Counted from the stretch's first letter, positions 7,859 to 16,539 are shown. The stretch: DNA of 64,000 nt from Hymenobacter cyanobacteriorum (GCF_022631375.1 NZ_JALBGC010000005.1:310001-374000), one strand, 5' to 3'. Notes: generated from the sequence alone by a model not told the origin. Made by a program: numbers and translations.

Positions 7859-9670
7859 TTAGTCAGCCTGCTTGGCGTAGCGCAGACGCTCGTTTTCGTC
7901 GAGCAGAATCTTGCGCATCCGAATCGACTTCGGCGTCACCTCCAAGTATTCATCCTTCTGGATGTATTCCATGGCTTCCTCCAGCGAGAACTGACGCTTG
8001 GGCACAATCTTGGCGTTGTCATCCGTGCCTGAAGCGCGCATGTTGGTCAGCTTCTTGCCTTTCTGAATGTTCACCGTCAGGTCATTCGGGCGGGTATGCT
8101 CGCCGATAACCTGGCCGCCGTACACTTCCTCGCCCGGGTCCACGAAGAACGAGCCCCGGTCCTGCAGCTTGTCAATCGTATAAGCCGTGCCGGGGCCGGC
8201 TTCCAGCGAAATCAGCGAACCAGCGATACGGCCGGGGATGGTGCCTTTGTGGTCCTCGTAGTCCACGAAGCGGTGGTTCATGATGGCCTCGCCGCCGGTG
8301 GCGGTCAGCACGTTGTTGCGCAGGCCAATCAGGCCGCGCGACGGAATCATGAACTCCAGGTGCTGCAGGTCGCCCTTGGGCTCCATGATGGTCATTTCGC
8401 CTTTGCGCATGCTCACCAACTCAATCACCTTGCCGGCCGATTCCTCGGGCACGTCCACCACGAGCAACTCAATGGGCTCCTGGCGTTTGCCGTTGTCATC
8501 TTCCTTGAAAATAACCTGGGGCTGGCCCACTTGCAGCTCGTAGCCCTCGCGGCGCATCGTTTCGATGAGTACCGACAAGTGAAGAATGCCGCGGCCGAAC
8601 ACCAGGAACGAGTCCTCCTTATCGGTAGCCTGCACGCGCAGAGCGAGGTTTTTCTCGGTTTCCTTAAACAGACGGTCACGCAAGTGACGCGACGTCACAA
8701 ACTTGCCTTCTTTGCCGAAGAACGGCGAGTTGTTGATGGTGAACAGCATGTTCATCGTCGGCTCGTCGATGCTGATGCGCTCCAGGGCCTCCGGGTTGTC
8801 GGCATCGGCCAGCGTGTCGCCAATGTCGAAGCCTTCGATGCCCGAAACGGCGCAGATTTCGCCGCTGCTCACTTCCGATACCTTCACGCGGCCGAGGCCT
8901 TCAAATACGTGCAGCTCGCGCACTTTCACCTTCTTGATGCTGCCATCGGCCTTCATCAGGCTCATGTTGCCGCCTTCTTTCAGGGTGCCGCGGTGCACGC
9001 GGCCAATGGCGATACGACCCACGAACGACGAGTAGTCGAGCGAGGTAATCTGCATCTGGGGCGTGCCTTCCAGGGTCGGCGCAGCCGGAATCGACTCGAT
9101 AACGGCGTCGAGCAGCGGAATCAGGTTGTCGGTTTTGTGCTTCCAGTCGGTGCTCATCCAGCCCTGCTTCGAGGAACCGTACAAGGTCACGAAATCGAGC
9201 TGGTCTTCCGAGGCGCCGAGGTTGAACATGAGGTCGAAAACCTGCTCGTGCACCTCGTCGGGACGGCAGTTTTCCTTGTCTACTTTATTCACCACTACGA
9301 TGGGCTTCAAACCCAAGGCAATGGCTTTGCCAAGAACGAAGCGGGTCTGCGGCATGGCGCCTTCGAAGGCATCCACGAGTAGCAGCACGCCGTCGGCCAG
9401 CTTCAACACGCGCTCTACCTCACCGCCGAAGTCGGCGTGACCAGGGGTGTCGATGATGTTGATTTTGGTGCCGTTGTAGCGTACCGATACGTTCTTGGAA
9501 ACGATGGTAATGCCACGCTCGCGCTCCAGGTCGTTGTTGTCGAGGATAAGGTCGTCGAACTGCTGGTGGGCGTCGAAAATCTTAGAGGCGTGGATAATCT
9601 TATCCACCAGGGTGGTCTTGCCGTGGTCAACGTGAGCGATGATGGCAATGTTCCGGATATTGTTGGCCAT
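7859..9670 (-). CDS. typA: Ribosome-associated GTPase TypA/BipA
   Basis: A 603-residue translational GTPase that binds the ribosome under stress and helps 50S assembly. The G domain begins with P-loop AHVDHGKTTL (about residues 11-20), followed by ERERGITI (switch I), DTPGHADFGGEVERV (G3) and VVNKVDKE (G4). EF-G-like domains II, III and V follow, then the BipA-specific C-terminal domain (KGKKLTNMRASGTDDN). The length is normal. The start at 9670 gives the standard N-terminus MANNIRNIAIIAHVDHG; a longer in-frame extension to 9775 covers the promoter and was rejected. Confidence 0.98.
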   Translation of the reverse strand: MANNIRNIAIIAHVDHGKTTLVDKIIHASKIFDAHQQFDDLILDNNDLERERGITIVSKNVSVRYNGTKINIIDTPGHADFGGEVERVLKLADGVLLLVDAFEGAMPQTRFVLGKAIALGLKPIVVVNKVDKENCRPDEVHEQVFDLMFNLGASEDQLDFVTLYGSSKQGWMSTDWKHKTDNLIPLLDAVIESIPAAPTLEGTPQMQITSLDYSSFVGRIAIGRVHRGTLKEGGNMSLMKADGSIKKVKVRELHVFEGLGRVKVSEVSSGEICAVSGIEGFDIGDTLADADNPEALERISIDEPTMNMLFTINNSPFFGKEGKFVTSRHLRDRLFKETEKNLALRVQATDKEDSFLVFGRGILHLSVLIETMRREGYELQVGQPQVIFKEDDNGKRQEPIELLVVDVPEESAGKVIELVSMRKGEMTIMEPKGDLQHLEFMIPSRGLIGLRNNVLTATGGEAIMNHRFVDYEDHKGTIPGRIAGSLISLEAGPGTAYTIDKLQDRGSFFVDPGEEVYGGQVIGEHTRPNDLTVNIQKGKKLTNMRASGTDDNAKIVPKRQFSLEEAMEYIQKDEYLEVTPKSIRMRKILLDENERLRYAKQAD

Positions 9671-9690
9671 ATGGGTTGGTTTTGCGGGTG

Positions 9691-9698
9691 CAAAGGTA
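9691..9698 (-). promoter_or_regulatory. -7 promoter element of typA
   Basis: TACCTTTG read on the minus strand, 20 bases ahead of the typA ATG. No convincing TTG lies at the ideal spacing, so the -33 element is not called. Confidence 0.55.
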
Positions 9699-9898
9699 CG
9701 GATAAAAAGGCGCAAAGCCTTGTGGTACTCAACTATTAACACGAGCCCCGCTGCCGCACCCCGCCGCGCAGCCAAGCTCGTCGCCCTAAATCGATTAGCT
9801 GGGGTGTAAGGTTCCCGGCCATCTTTCGTCTACCTGACCGACCGAACCGGGCCCCGCCGCCGTATGTTGGTCACTCGTCAATTAACCTTGCCTCAACC

Positions 9899-10447
9899 AT
9901 GCGTTTTTCCCTATTGCTCCTCCTTGTTTCGGTGCTTTCGCTCAATTCGGCCTGCTCGCAAAAGCGCGACGTAGCGGCCAACACGCCCGCCGCGGCCCGC
10001 ACCACCACCGGCAAAACCTACCCCAAGCCCCAGCCCGTAACCGGCAAACCCAATGAGTTTCCGGTGCGCCACACCGATGCGGAGTGGAAGAAAATCCTCA
10101 CGCCCGACCAGTACTACATCCTGCGCGAGCAGGGTACGGAGCGTGCTTTCACCGGCAAATACCACGACAACCACGCCGCCGGCACCTACTACTGCGCCGC
10201 CGACCATAACCTGCTGTTTACTTCCGATACCAAGTTTGAGTCGGGCACCGGCTGGCCCAGCTTCTTCGCTCCGGCTACTGCTACCAGCGTGAAAGTGGCT
10301 TCCGATAACAGCTTCGGCATGAGCCGCGATGAGATTGTATGCGCTAAATGCGGCGGCCACCTCGGCCACGTCTTCGACGACGGCCCCAAGCCTACCGGCC
10401 AGCGCTACTGCATGGACGGCAATGCGTTGGTTTTTGAGAAGAAATAA
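9899..10447 (+). CDS. msrB: Peptide-methionine (R)-S-oxide reductase, lipoprotein form
   Basis: A 182-residue protein that reduces Met-R-sulfoxide in oxidised proteins, here outside the cytoplasm. A lipoprotein signal is seen (LLLVSVLSLNSAC, Cys at residue 19). The fold markers SGTGWPSF and GHVFDDGPKPTGQRYC are present; the resolving/catalytic Cys is in RYCMDGNAL. Two oddities: the first zinc CxxC is reduced to CAAD while the second is intact (CAKCGGHLGH), and the usual N-S after RYCx is replaced by D-G. The zinc may be bound by Cys3-Asp or be absent. A strong terminator follows, so it is probably monocistronic. Confidence 0.9.
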   Translation: MRFSLLLLLVSVLSLNSACSQKRDVAANTPAAARTTTGKTYPKPQPVTGKPNEFPVRHTDAEWKKILTPDQYYILREQGTERAFTGKYHDNHAAGTYYCAADHNLLFTSDTKFESGTGWPSFFAPATATSVKVASDNSFGMSRDEIVCAKCGGHLGHVFDDGPKPTGQRYCMDGNALVFEKK

Positions 10448-10486
10448 AAGAAAGCCTGGTGCTTTTCTGAGAAAATTCATATTCAT

Positions 10487-10520
10487 AAGCTCCCCGGGAA
10501 TCCAACCCGGGGGGCTTTTC
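10487..10520 (+). terminator. Terminator of msrB
   Basis: Arms AAGCTCCCCGGG (10487-10498) and CCCGGGGGGCTT (10506-10517) pair over 12 positions with one G-T wobble, loop AATCCAA, then TTTTCGTTT. Confidence 0.85.
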
Positions 10521-10610
10521 GTTTGTAGCGCCCGTACCTGCGCGAAACGGCTTTAGCAGCTGTCGCGCAGCAGTAGCGGACAGTCCTATTTTCTCTTGAT
10601 TCTTTCACTC

Positions 10611-11402
10611 ATGGAAAATCCCACCGATTCCATTCAGTACCTGCACCAGGCCGTGGAGCCCACGCGCCAGCAGCTGCTCAACAACAGCCTCTATCAGCGC
10701 CTCGAAACGCTGGCCGACCTGCGGCGCTTTATGGAGCACCACGTGTTCGCGGTGTGGGATTTTATGTCGTTGCTGAAGGCTCTGCAACGGGATTTAACCT
10801 GCGTGGCGGTGCCGTGGGTGCCCTCGCCCAACCCGGCTACGCGCCGCCTCATCAATGAGATTGTGCTGGGCGAGGAGTCCGACGTGGACCCCCAGGGGCG
10901 TCCCACCAGTCACTTCGAGCTATACGTGCAGGCCATGGAAGAATGCGGGGCCAACACCGCACCCATCCGGCGGCTGGTGGCAGCCATTGCGGCCGGCCGC
11001 ACCGTGGGCCAGGCCCTGACGGAAGCCCAGGCTCCTGCTTCGGTGCGCGAGTTCGTCGAAACCACGTTTGATATTATCAATTCCGGCCAGCCGCACGCCG
11101 TGGCCGCCGCCTTCACCTTCGGCCGCGAAGACTTGATTCCGGCCATGTTCCGCCAGCTGGTGGGCGAGCTGCGCGACCGGTTTCCCGGCCAGCTCGATAC
11201 GTTTGTATACTACCTCGACCGCCACATTGAGCTCGATGAAGAGGTGCACGCGCCCCTGGCCGAGCAAATGGTGCGTGAGCTATGCGGCGACGACCCCACG
11301 CGCTGGCAGGAGTGCCAACAGGTCGCCATCCGTTGCCTCGAAGCCCGCATGGTGCTCTGGGATGGCATTGTGCCCGTGGGCGTGTCGTTCCTGCCCGCCT
11401 AA
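10611..11402 (+). CDS. DUF3050 (heme oxygenase-like fold) protein
   Basis: A 263-residue cytoplasmic protein. The pattern LRRFMEHHVFAVWDFMSLLK, then PNPATRRLINEIVLGEESD, FELYVQAMEECG and YYLDRHIELDEEVHAP matches what I know of DUF3050, a family of all-helical proteins with the heme oxygenase/TenA-like fold. His and Glu residues spaced as in diiron or heme-binding helical bundles are visible (MEHHVFAVWD; YLDRHIELDEEVH). The substrate is unknown. The ATG at 10611 was preferred over a TTG at 10596. A hairpin terminator follows. Confidence 0.8.
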   Translation: MENPTDSIQYLHQAVEPTRQQLLNNSLYQRLETLADLRRFMEHHVFAVWDFMSLLKALQRDLTCVAVPWVPSPNPATRRLINEIVLGEESDVDPQGRPTSHFELYVQAMEECGANTAPIRRLVAAIAAGRTVGQALTEAQAPASVREFVETTFDIINSGQPHAVAAAFTFGREDLIPAMFRQLVGELRDRFPGQLDTFVYYLDRHIELDEEVHAPLAEQMVRELCGDDPTRWQECQQVAIRCLEARMVLWDGIVPVGVSFLPA

Positions 11403-11438
11403 CCGGGCCAACCCCAGGCCCTTGCCCCGCGTTTCAAG

Positions 11439-11466
11439 CAGGCTGCCCATTCTGGCAGCCTGTTTT
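11439..11466 (+). terminator. Terminator after the DUF3050 gene
   Basis: A 9-bp perfect stem CAGGCTGCC (11439-11447) / GGCAGCCTG (11454-11462) is followed by TTTTGCTTTT. The T-rich tail ends only about 5 bases before the ATG of the next gene, so that gene must start from read-through or from a promoter overlapping this hairpin. Confidence 0.75.
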
Positions 11467-11476
11467 GCTTTTCGCT

Positions 11477-11851
11477 ATGTCTTTCTCCTTTTTTTTTCGC
11501 CTGAATAACAGCTTGGGTGTGTTGCTGCTAGCCGGCAGCTTGGCCGCCTGCTCGGTTTCGGACCAGGCTTCCGAAACGGCTGCTCCTAGCGCCGTGCCCA
11601 CTGAAGTGCGCACCGATGCCGACCGCCGCGCTCTCTACAACAGCAACGGCGCGCCCAGTCGTACCGGCTATGCCGTGCCCGATGCCACGCCCAACCGCGT
11701 GCGCCTCGGCGAGCAGGCCGCCGACATCAACCGCGAAAAGCGCATTGAAAACGTGAACACCGACGACCCCAACAATACCACGCCCGAAACCCGCCTGCGC
11801 CGCCTGAACAATAACGCCCCCGTGCCGCTCGATACCACGCGCCGCCGTTAA
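11477..11851 (+). CDS. Small lipoprotein, hypothetical
   Basis: A 124-residue protein with a lipobox (LLAGSLAACS; Cys near residue 25), so it is probably anchored to a membrane facing the periplasm. The mature part is hydrophilic and probably disordered, rich in Thr, Asn, Asp and Arg (RTDADRRALYNSNG, NTDDPNNTTPETRLRRLN). No domain is recognised. The start follows a terminator hairpin with very little space. Downstream a 15-bp perfect hairpin separates it from the convergent AT-hook gene. Confidence 0.65.
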   Translation: MSFSFFFRLNNSLGVLLLAGSLAACSVSDQASETAAPSAVPTEVRTDADRRALYNSNGAPSRTGYAVPDATPNRVRLGEQAADINREKRIENVNTDDPNNTTPETRLRRLNNNAPVPLDTTRRR

Positions 11852-11871
11852 ATACCAGCCGGCCGACACAA

Positions 11872-11906
11872 AAAAGCCCGCTGCCAATTGCTGGCAGCGG
11901 GCTTTT
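11872..11906. terminator. Bidirectional terminator
   Basis: A perfect 15-bp stem, arms 11872-11886 and 11892-11906 (AAAAGCCCGCTGCCA and its complement), loop ATTGC. It has an A-run on one side and a T-run on the other and lies between two convergent genes. Confidence 0.9.
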
Positions 11907-11928
11907 CTATACGGGTTGCTTTGGTGAG

Positions 11929-12762
11929 CTATTCGCTAACCTCGCCGGTGCTGGCGCTGTCGGCCGAATTCAGCAGGCCGCCGGCTTCGGGCTCGGGTGC
12001 GGCAGCCGGAGTTGCGGCAGCGCGCTTGGGCGCCGCTTTGGTAGCTGGCTTGGCAGCCGGCTTCTTCGCGTTGTTAGACGACGTAGTTGCCGGAGCTGCT
12101 ACTGGTGCTTCCGCAGCTACCGAGGTTTCGGCAGTGGTTGCGTCAGTAGCCAGAGCAGCCTGGTTACGGGGCTTGGGGCCGCGCTTGGCGCCAGTGGCAG
12201 GCTTGGCCGCTGTGGTCGAGCCGGGCTTGCGGCCGCGTTTGCCGGGGGTAGTAGCAGGGGCAGCACTGTCGGGCCCGTCGGCGCGCGAGGTGCGGGGCTT
12301 ACGCGGAGTACCGTCCTTGTTCAGCGTCTGGCCTTTTTTGCGGCCGCGCTTGCCTTTGCCGGCGGAGGCATTGAGGGCGCTAGCATCCGAGCCATTATCA
12401 GCAGCCGAGGTGCCCGCTACCGAATCATAGTGGCGCACAATGGTGTGCAGGGCTTGTTCAAACATGCGCTCCGTGTCGCCATCGAGGCGGCGCGTTGCTT
12501 CCTTCACCACTTCCTTCAGCTTGGCTTTCGTTTCTTTGCGGATGCGCGTCACCACTTCGTTCATGCGGTTGTTCAGCTCCTTCTGCAGCTGCTTGGCGGC
12601 CGATTTCAACGACTTCTTCTGGCTGGCTTTTTTGCTGGCCCGGTCGTCGTTCAGTTCAGCGGTGGCGCGGCCGGCTTTTTTCGTCGATTTGCGCGCGGCT
12701 TTTTCTTCCGGCGTGCGCTTGGGTGTTTTTTCGGCTTTAACCGGGGAAGCAGGTTTTTTCAT
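11929..12762 (-). CDS. AT-hook / histone H1-like DNA-binding protein
   Basis: A 277-residue, highly basic Lys/Ala-rich protein. The N-terminal 45 residues are Lys-rich and H1-like (KAEKTPKRTPEEKAARKSTK). Residues about 45-115 are predicted to be helical or coiled coil (KQLQKELNNRMNEVVTRIRK, then LKEVVKEATRRLDGD). Then come four AT-hook-like motifs, KRGRKKG, TPRKPRTSR, KRGRKPGS and KRGPKPRN, and an Ala/Pro/Lys-rich tail. Such proteins bind the minor groove of AT-rich DNA, and this one may compact the nucleoid or regulate genes broadly. The role is inferred from composition only. It diverges from metG across about 240 AT-rich bases. Confidence 0.8.
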   Translation of the reverse strand: MKKPASPVKAEKTPKRTPEEKAARKSTKKAGRATAELNDDRASKKASQKKSLKSAAKQLQKELNNRMNEVVTRIRKETKAKLKEVVKEATRRLDGDTERMFEQALHTIVRHYDSVAGTSAADNGSDASALNASAGKGKRGRKKGQTLNKDGTPRKPRTSRADGPDSAAPATTPGKRGRKPGSTTAAKPATGAKRGPKPRNQAALATDATTAETSVAAEAPVAAPATTSSNNAKKPAAKPATKAAPKRAAATPAAAPEPEAGGLLNSADSASTGEVSE

Positions 12763-13000
12763 CTGAAAAAAAATGGTTAGTGAAGGGTGACGGAAAGAAA
12801 GGATGAAGCAATCAAAGCGCGTTATTTTTAATTCGGCGCGCTCAAATATAAAATCATTTATGCGTCAAACGGTTCGCCCGGTTTTTTTGTTGATTTAGTT
12901 CGGCTCTTTTTTCATTGTTTCTTTGTGCAGCGGAATTGCAGCACCGGTTTTTTAATCGAAAATAATTCGCCCGCTTCCGCTTGCCTACTTACTCGTTATT

Positions 13001-15043
13001 ATGTCAGTTCTTCCTGAGCGGTACACCGTTACCGCCGCTTTGCCCTACGCCAACGGCCCCGTACATATCGGCCACTTGGCCGGCGTGTATTTGCCCGCCG
13101 ACATTTATGTGCGCTACCTGCGCTCGGCCGGCCGCGATGTAAAATTTATTTGCGGCTCCGACGAACACGGCGTACCCATCACCATTCGCGCCCAGAAAGA
13201 GGGCGTTACGCCCCAGCAGGTAGTCGATAAATACCACGCCCTGATTCGCGATTCGTTCAAAGATTTCAACGTGTCGTTCGATGTGTATTCGCGCACCTCG
13301 TCGGCCACGCACGCCGAGGTTTCCAGCGGGTTTTTCACCAAGCTGAATAACGAAAGCAAATTCATCGAGCAAACCACCCAGCAGTATTTCGACGAAAAAG
13401 CCCAGCAATTTCTGGCCGACCGCTATATTGTGGGCACCTGCCCTAATTGCGGCAACGAAAATGCCTACGGTGACCAGTGCGAGCGTTGCGGCACCTCGCT
13501 TAGCCCCACCGAATTAATTAACCCGCGCTCCATGCTCAGCGGCGCGCAGCCCATTTTGCGCGATACCAAGCACTGGTTCCTGCCGCTCGACCAATACGAG
13601 CCCTGGCTGCGCGAATGGATTATCGAAGGCCACAAAAATGACTGGAAAACCAACGTCTACGGCCAGTGCAAATCCTGGATTGACCAGGGCCTGCACCCCC
13701 GCGCCGTGACGCGCGACCTTGACTGGGGCGTACCCGTCCCGGTACCCGGTGCCGAAGGAAAAGTGCTCTACGTGTGGTTTGACGCACCTATTGGCTACAT
13801 CTCCGCTACCAAAGAGGCTTTCCCCAACGAGTGGGAATTGTATTGGAAAGACGCTGGCTCGAAGCTCGTGCATTTCATCGGCAAGGATAACATCGTTTTC
13901 CACTGCATTATTTTCCCAACGATGCTGAAGGCACACGGCGAATTTATTTTGCCAGATAACGTGCCCGCCAACGAATTTCTGAACCTCGAAGGCGATAAAA
14001 TCAGCACCTCGCGCAACTGGGCCGTGTGGCTGCACGAATACCTCGCCGATTTTCCCGGCCAGGCCGACGTGTTGCGCTACGTGTTGTGCGCCAACGCCCC
14101 CGAAACCAAGGATAACGACTTCACCTGGAAGGATTTCCAGGCGCGCAACAACAACGAATTAGTTGCCACGCTCGGCAATTTCGTGAACCGCGGTGCCGTG
14201 CTCACGCATAAATTCTTTGAGGGCCGCGTACCCGAATTGGGCGAATTGCAACCCATCGACCAAGATGCTTTCGCACAATTAGCCGAATTTCCGGCCAAAA
14301 TTGGCGAACTGATTGAAAATTACCGTTTCCGCGATGCGCTAGCTGAAGTAATTAACCTGGCGCGTCTCGGCAATAAATACCTGGCCGAAACCCAACCCTG
14401 GCACCTCATCAAAACCGATGCCGCCCGCACCGGCACTGTGCTGAACGTAGCGCTGCAAATTGCAGCCAGCCTCGCTCCGCTGCTAGAGCCTTTTCTACCC
14501 GAATCGGCCCAAAAACTGGCCGCCATGCTCAATCTGGAGTTGGGTAATTGGGCCAGCGCCGGCCGTTCCGACACACTTGCCGCCGGCCATCAGTTGCGCG
14601 AAGCCGCGTTGCTCTTCGGCAAAATTGAAGACGCTGTGGTAGAAACCCAGGTGCAAAAATTGCTCGATACCAAAAAGGAAAACCAATTGGCCAATACGCC
14701 GGTAGCCCCGGCCAAAGCTGATATTTCCTTCGATGATTTCGGGCAGATGGATTTGCGCATCGGTACCATCACCGCCGCCGAAAAAGTAGCCAAAACCAAA
14801 AAACTGCTTAAGCTCACCGTCGATTTAGGTTTGGAAGAGCGCACCATCGTGAGCGGCATCGCCGAGCATTTCATTCCCGAAGCCCTCATTGGCCAGCAGG
14901 TGCAGGTATTGCTCAACCTCGCGCCCCGCGAAATCAAAGGCATCCAAAGCCAGGGCATGCTCCTGATGGCCGAAAACGCCGACGGCAGCCTCGCCCTTAT
15001 GCAGCCCGGCAAGCCCGTGCGCAACGGCAGCGGCGTGGCGTAA
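13001..15043 (+). CDS. metG: Methionyl-tRNA synthetase (long form with C-terminal tRNA-binding domain)
   Basis: A 680-residue enzyme that charges tRNA-Met. Class I motifs are HIGH (PYANGPVHIGHLAG, about residues 14-27) and a KMSKS variant, KISTS, in EGDKISTSRNW (about residue 332). The zinc-binding connective peptide has two CxxC pairs (CPNCGNENAYGDQCERCG). The anticodon-binding domain follows, then from about residue 575 an OB-fold Trbp111/EMAP-II-like domain (MDLRIGTITAAEKV, SQGMLLMAE) used for dimerisation and tRNA binding. The length fits the long bacterial form. It ends in a very large bidirectional hairpin shared with pth. Confidence 0.98.
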   Translation: MSVLPERYTVTAALPYANGPVHIGHLAGVYLPADIYVRYLRSAGRDVKFICGSDEHGVPITIRAQKEGVTPQQVVDKYHALIRDSFKDFNVSFDVYSRTSSATHAEVSSGFFTKLNNESKFIEQTTQQYFDEKAQQFLADRYIVGTCPNCGNENAYGDQCERCGTSLSPTELINPRSMLSGAQPILRDTKHWFLPLDQYEPWLREWIIEGHKNDWKTNVYGQCKSWIDQGLHPRAVTRDLDWGVPVPVPGAEGKVLYVWFDAPIGYISATKEAFPNEWELYWKDAGSKLVHFIGKDNIVFHCIIFPTMLKAHGEFILPDNVPANEFLNLEGDKISTSRNWAVWLHEYLADFPGQADVLRYVLCANAPETKDNDFTWKDFQARNNNELVATLGNFVNRGAVLTHKFFEGRVPELGELQPIDQDAFAQLAEFPAKIGELIENYRFRDALAEVINLARLGNKYLAETQPWHLIKTDAARTGTVLNVALQIAASLAPLLEPFLPESAQKLAAMLNLELGNWASAGRSDTLAAGHQLREAALLFGKIEDAVVETQVQKLLDTKKENQLANTPVAPAKADISFDDFGQMDLRIGTITAAEKVAKTKKLLKLTVDLGLEERTIVSGIAEHFIPEALIGQQVQVLLNLAPREIKGIQSQGMLLMAENADGSLALMQPGKPVRNGSGVA

Positions 15044-15060
15044 GCTGCCGCTATTTGCCT

Positions 15061-15109
15061 GCATAAAAAAAGGCCCGTTCGCATTGTGCGAACGAGCCTT
15101 TTTTTATGC
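15061..15109. terminator. Large bidirectional terminator between metG and pth
   Basis: Arms 15061-15083 and 15087-15109 pair over 23 bp with one mismatch and a 3-base loop. A7 and T7 runs on the two sides make it work in both directions for the convergent metG and pth genes. Confidence 0.92.
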
Positions 15110-15124
15110 AATGCAGCGCCCGAA

Positions 15125-15691
15125 TTATTTCACGTTCACAATATTCATTGCCCGTTCCAGGCCCATTGCGCCAAAAGCTAAAACGGCCTCGCCCGCCTTT
15201 TCAATGCGCGTTGGTAATTCTATTAATTCATCGGCCGAAAACGGGTTCAGTACATAATCTACCTGCCGGCCTTTCGGGAAATTCGCATCCACGCCGAAAC
15301 GCAGTCGGGCGTATACATCAGTGCCTAGCGTGGCCTGAATGTCTTTCAGGCCATTATGCCCGCCGGCCGAGCCCTGGCCTTTCAGGCGCAGTTTGCCGAA
15401 GGGGAGAGCCAAATCATCCGTTACCACTACCATGTTTTCGGCCGGGATTTTCAGCGTGGCCAGCCAGTGCGCGGCGGCTTTGCCACTCAGGTTCATGTAG
15501 GTAGTCGGTTTCACTAGCACGTAGGTGTGGCCTTTGTGCTTGAATTCGGTGGTGAAAGCGTGGCGGCCAATTTCGAAGCGCGGCGCGTCGAATTTAGCTG
15601 CCAGATAATCGGCCACCATGAAGCCGATGTTGTGGCGCGTGTCGGCGTATTCGGGGCCAATGTTGCCCAGGCAGAGAACTAGAAATTTCAT
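15125..15691 (-). CDS. pth: Peptidyl-tRNA hydrolase
   Basis: A 188-residue enzyme that frees tRNA from stalled peptidyl-tRNA. Family motifs are CLGNIGPEYADTRHNIGFM near the N-terminus (active-site Asn and the catalytic His in TRHN), then VLVKPTTYMNLSGKA, VVTDDLALPFGKLRLK (catalytic Asp) and GSAGGHNGLKDI. The ATG at 15691 gives the standard MKFLVLCLGN start; a 17-residue upstream extension is encoded by an intergenic repeat and was rejected. It lies downstream of rplY on the same strand, as in many bacteria, but a hairpin between them argues for separate transcription. Confidence 0.97.
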   Translation of the reverse strand: MKFLVLCLGNIGPEYADTRHNIGFMVADYLAAKFDAPRFEIGRHAFTTEFKHKGHTYVLVKPTTYMNLSGKAAAHWLATLKIPAENMVVVTDDLALPFGKLRLKGQGSAGGHNGLKDIQATLGTDVYARLRFGVDANFPKGRQVDYVLNPFSADELIELPTRIEKAGEAVLAFGAMGLERAMNIVNVK

Positions 15692-15692
15692 C

Positions 15693-15899
15693 TGAACCGC
15701 AGATTTAACGGATTGAACGGATTGCACAGATTCCGGCGTCAATGCTCAGAAGCTGCTGCTACGTGGGTAGCACTGCGCAATGCTTTTGCTGCGCAAATAA
15801 AAAGCCGCCCCAAAATTGGAGCGGCTTTTTGATTGAAGCGCAAATTGTTGGATGAAAGAATCGGTTCAATCCGTTTACTCCGTTCAATCTGCGGTTCAG
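15693..15899. repeat. Inverted repeat pair flanking the rplY terminator (CCGCAGATT... family)
   Basis: CTGAACCGCAGATTTAACGG starting about 15692 and the matching inverted copy ending about 15899 (CCGTTCAATCTGCGGTTCAG) face each other. Both continue with degenerate AACGGA units. They enclose the terminator at 15799-15830. Built from short repeated words, like the AT-rich inverted repeats near 20.8, 29-32 and 47 kb. Confidence 0.7.
15799..15830 (-). terminator. Terminator of rplY
   Basis: Arms AAAAAGCCGC (15799-15808) and GCGGCTTTTT (15821-15830) pair over 10 bp. It lies between rplY and pth, with a T-run on both strands. Confidence 0.8.
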
Positions 15900-15901
15900 A
15901 A

Positions 15902-16474
15902 TTACTTGTTGGCGGCCATTTCGCCTTTCAGCGCACGCGGGATGGTGATGGTGGCGATAGGAGCAGCTGGGTTGGTGAGGATGGTGTAGCCTTTCGGCTC
16001 TACGGCACCCACTTTGATGGATTTGCCGAGCTCCATGCCGCTGATGTTTACCTCCACGAAGTCGGGCAGGTTTTCGGCGGTAGCACGCACTTTCACTTTG
16101 CGCAGCTTGCTCACCAGCTTGCCACCGGCCAGTACGCCGGGCGAAACGCCCACGTATTTCACGGGGATTTCCATCTTCACTTCTTTGCCATCCTGCAGCT
16201 CGAGGAAGTCAACGTGCAGCAGCATTTCGTTCACGGGGTGGAACTGGGCATCCTGCACGATGGCACGGTACAGCGTGCCTTCCACGTTCAGGTCCACAAT
16301 GTGCGCCTCCGGCGTGTACAACAGTTCGCGGAACAGGATGGCGGGCACTGAGAAGTGCACGGTTTCCTGGCCGCCATACAATACGCACGGTACTTGAGCG
16401 TCGAGGCGCAATGCCTTGGCGTCCGTTTTACCGAGATTCGCTCTTTTAAACCCTACAATCTCGAGGCTTTTCAT
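15902..16474 (-). CDS. rplY: 50S ribosomal protein L25 (Ctc form)
   Basis: A 190-residue two-domain L25. The N-terminal 5S rRNA-binding domain has GFKRANLGKTDAKALR and VPCVLYGGQETVHFSVP; the C-terminal TL5/Ctc domain has LVSKLRKVKVRATAENLPDF and AAPIATITIPR. The length fits the longer Ctc form typical of Bacteroidota, not the about 95-residue E. coli form. The ATG at 16474 gives MKSLEIVGFKR. A promoter box lies upstream and an intrinsic-terminator-like hairpin sits in the leader, so expression may be controlled by attenuation. Confidence 0.96.
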   Translation of the reverse strand: MKSLEIVGFKRANLGKTDAKALRLDAQVPCVLYGGQETVHFSVPAILFRELLYTPEAHIVDLNVEGTLYRAIVQDAQFHPVNEMLLHVDFLELQDGKEVKMEIPVKYVGVSPGVLAGGKLVSKLRKVKVRATAENLPDFVEVNISGMELGKSIKVGAVEPKGYTILTNPAAPIATITIPRALKGEMAANK

Positions 16475-16502
16475 AAAAGTGGTTTTTGAGAAGATAAAAA
16501 AT

Positions 16503-16538
16503 GGCCCGTTTGCTACCGGCGTTGGTCGCAAACGGGCC
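16503..16538 (-). terminator. Terminator-like hairpin in the rplY leader
   Basis: GGCCCGTTTGC and its perfect complement (16503-16513 and 16528-16538; 11 bp, 14-base loop) are followed on the minus strand by ATTTTTTATC, 20-30 bases before the rplY ATG. It can end transcripts of the upstream DUF6340 gene, but it also lies downstream of the rplY -7 box and would be part of the rplY leader. Confidence 0.75.
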
Positions 16539-16539
16539 G

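Noticed and set aside
8096..9382. 428-residue reading frame opposite typA
   Set aside because: Shadow of typA; no family resemblance, composition dominated by His, Ala and Val.
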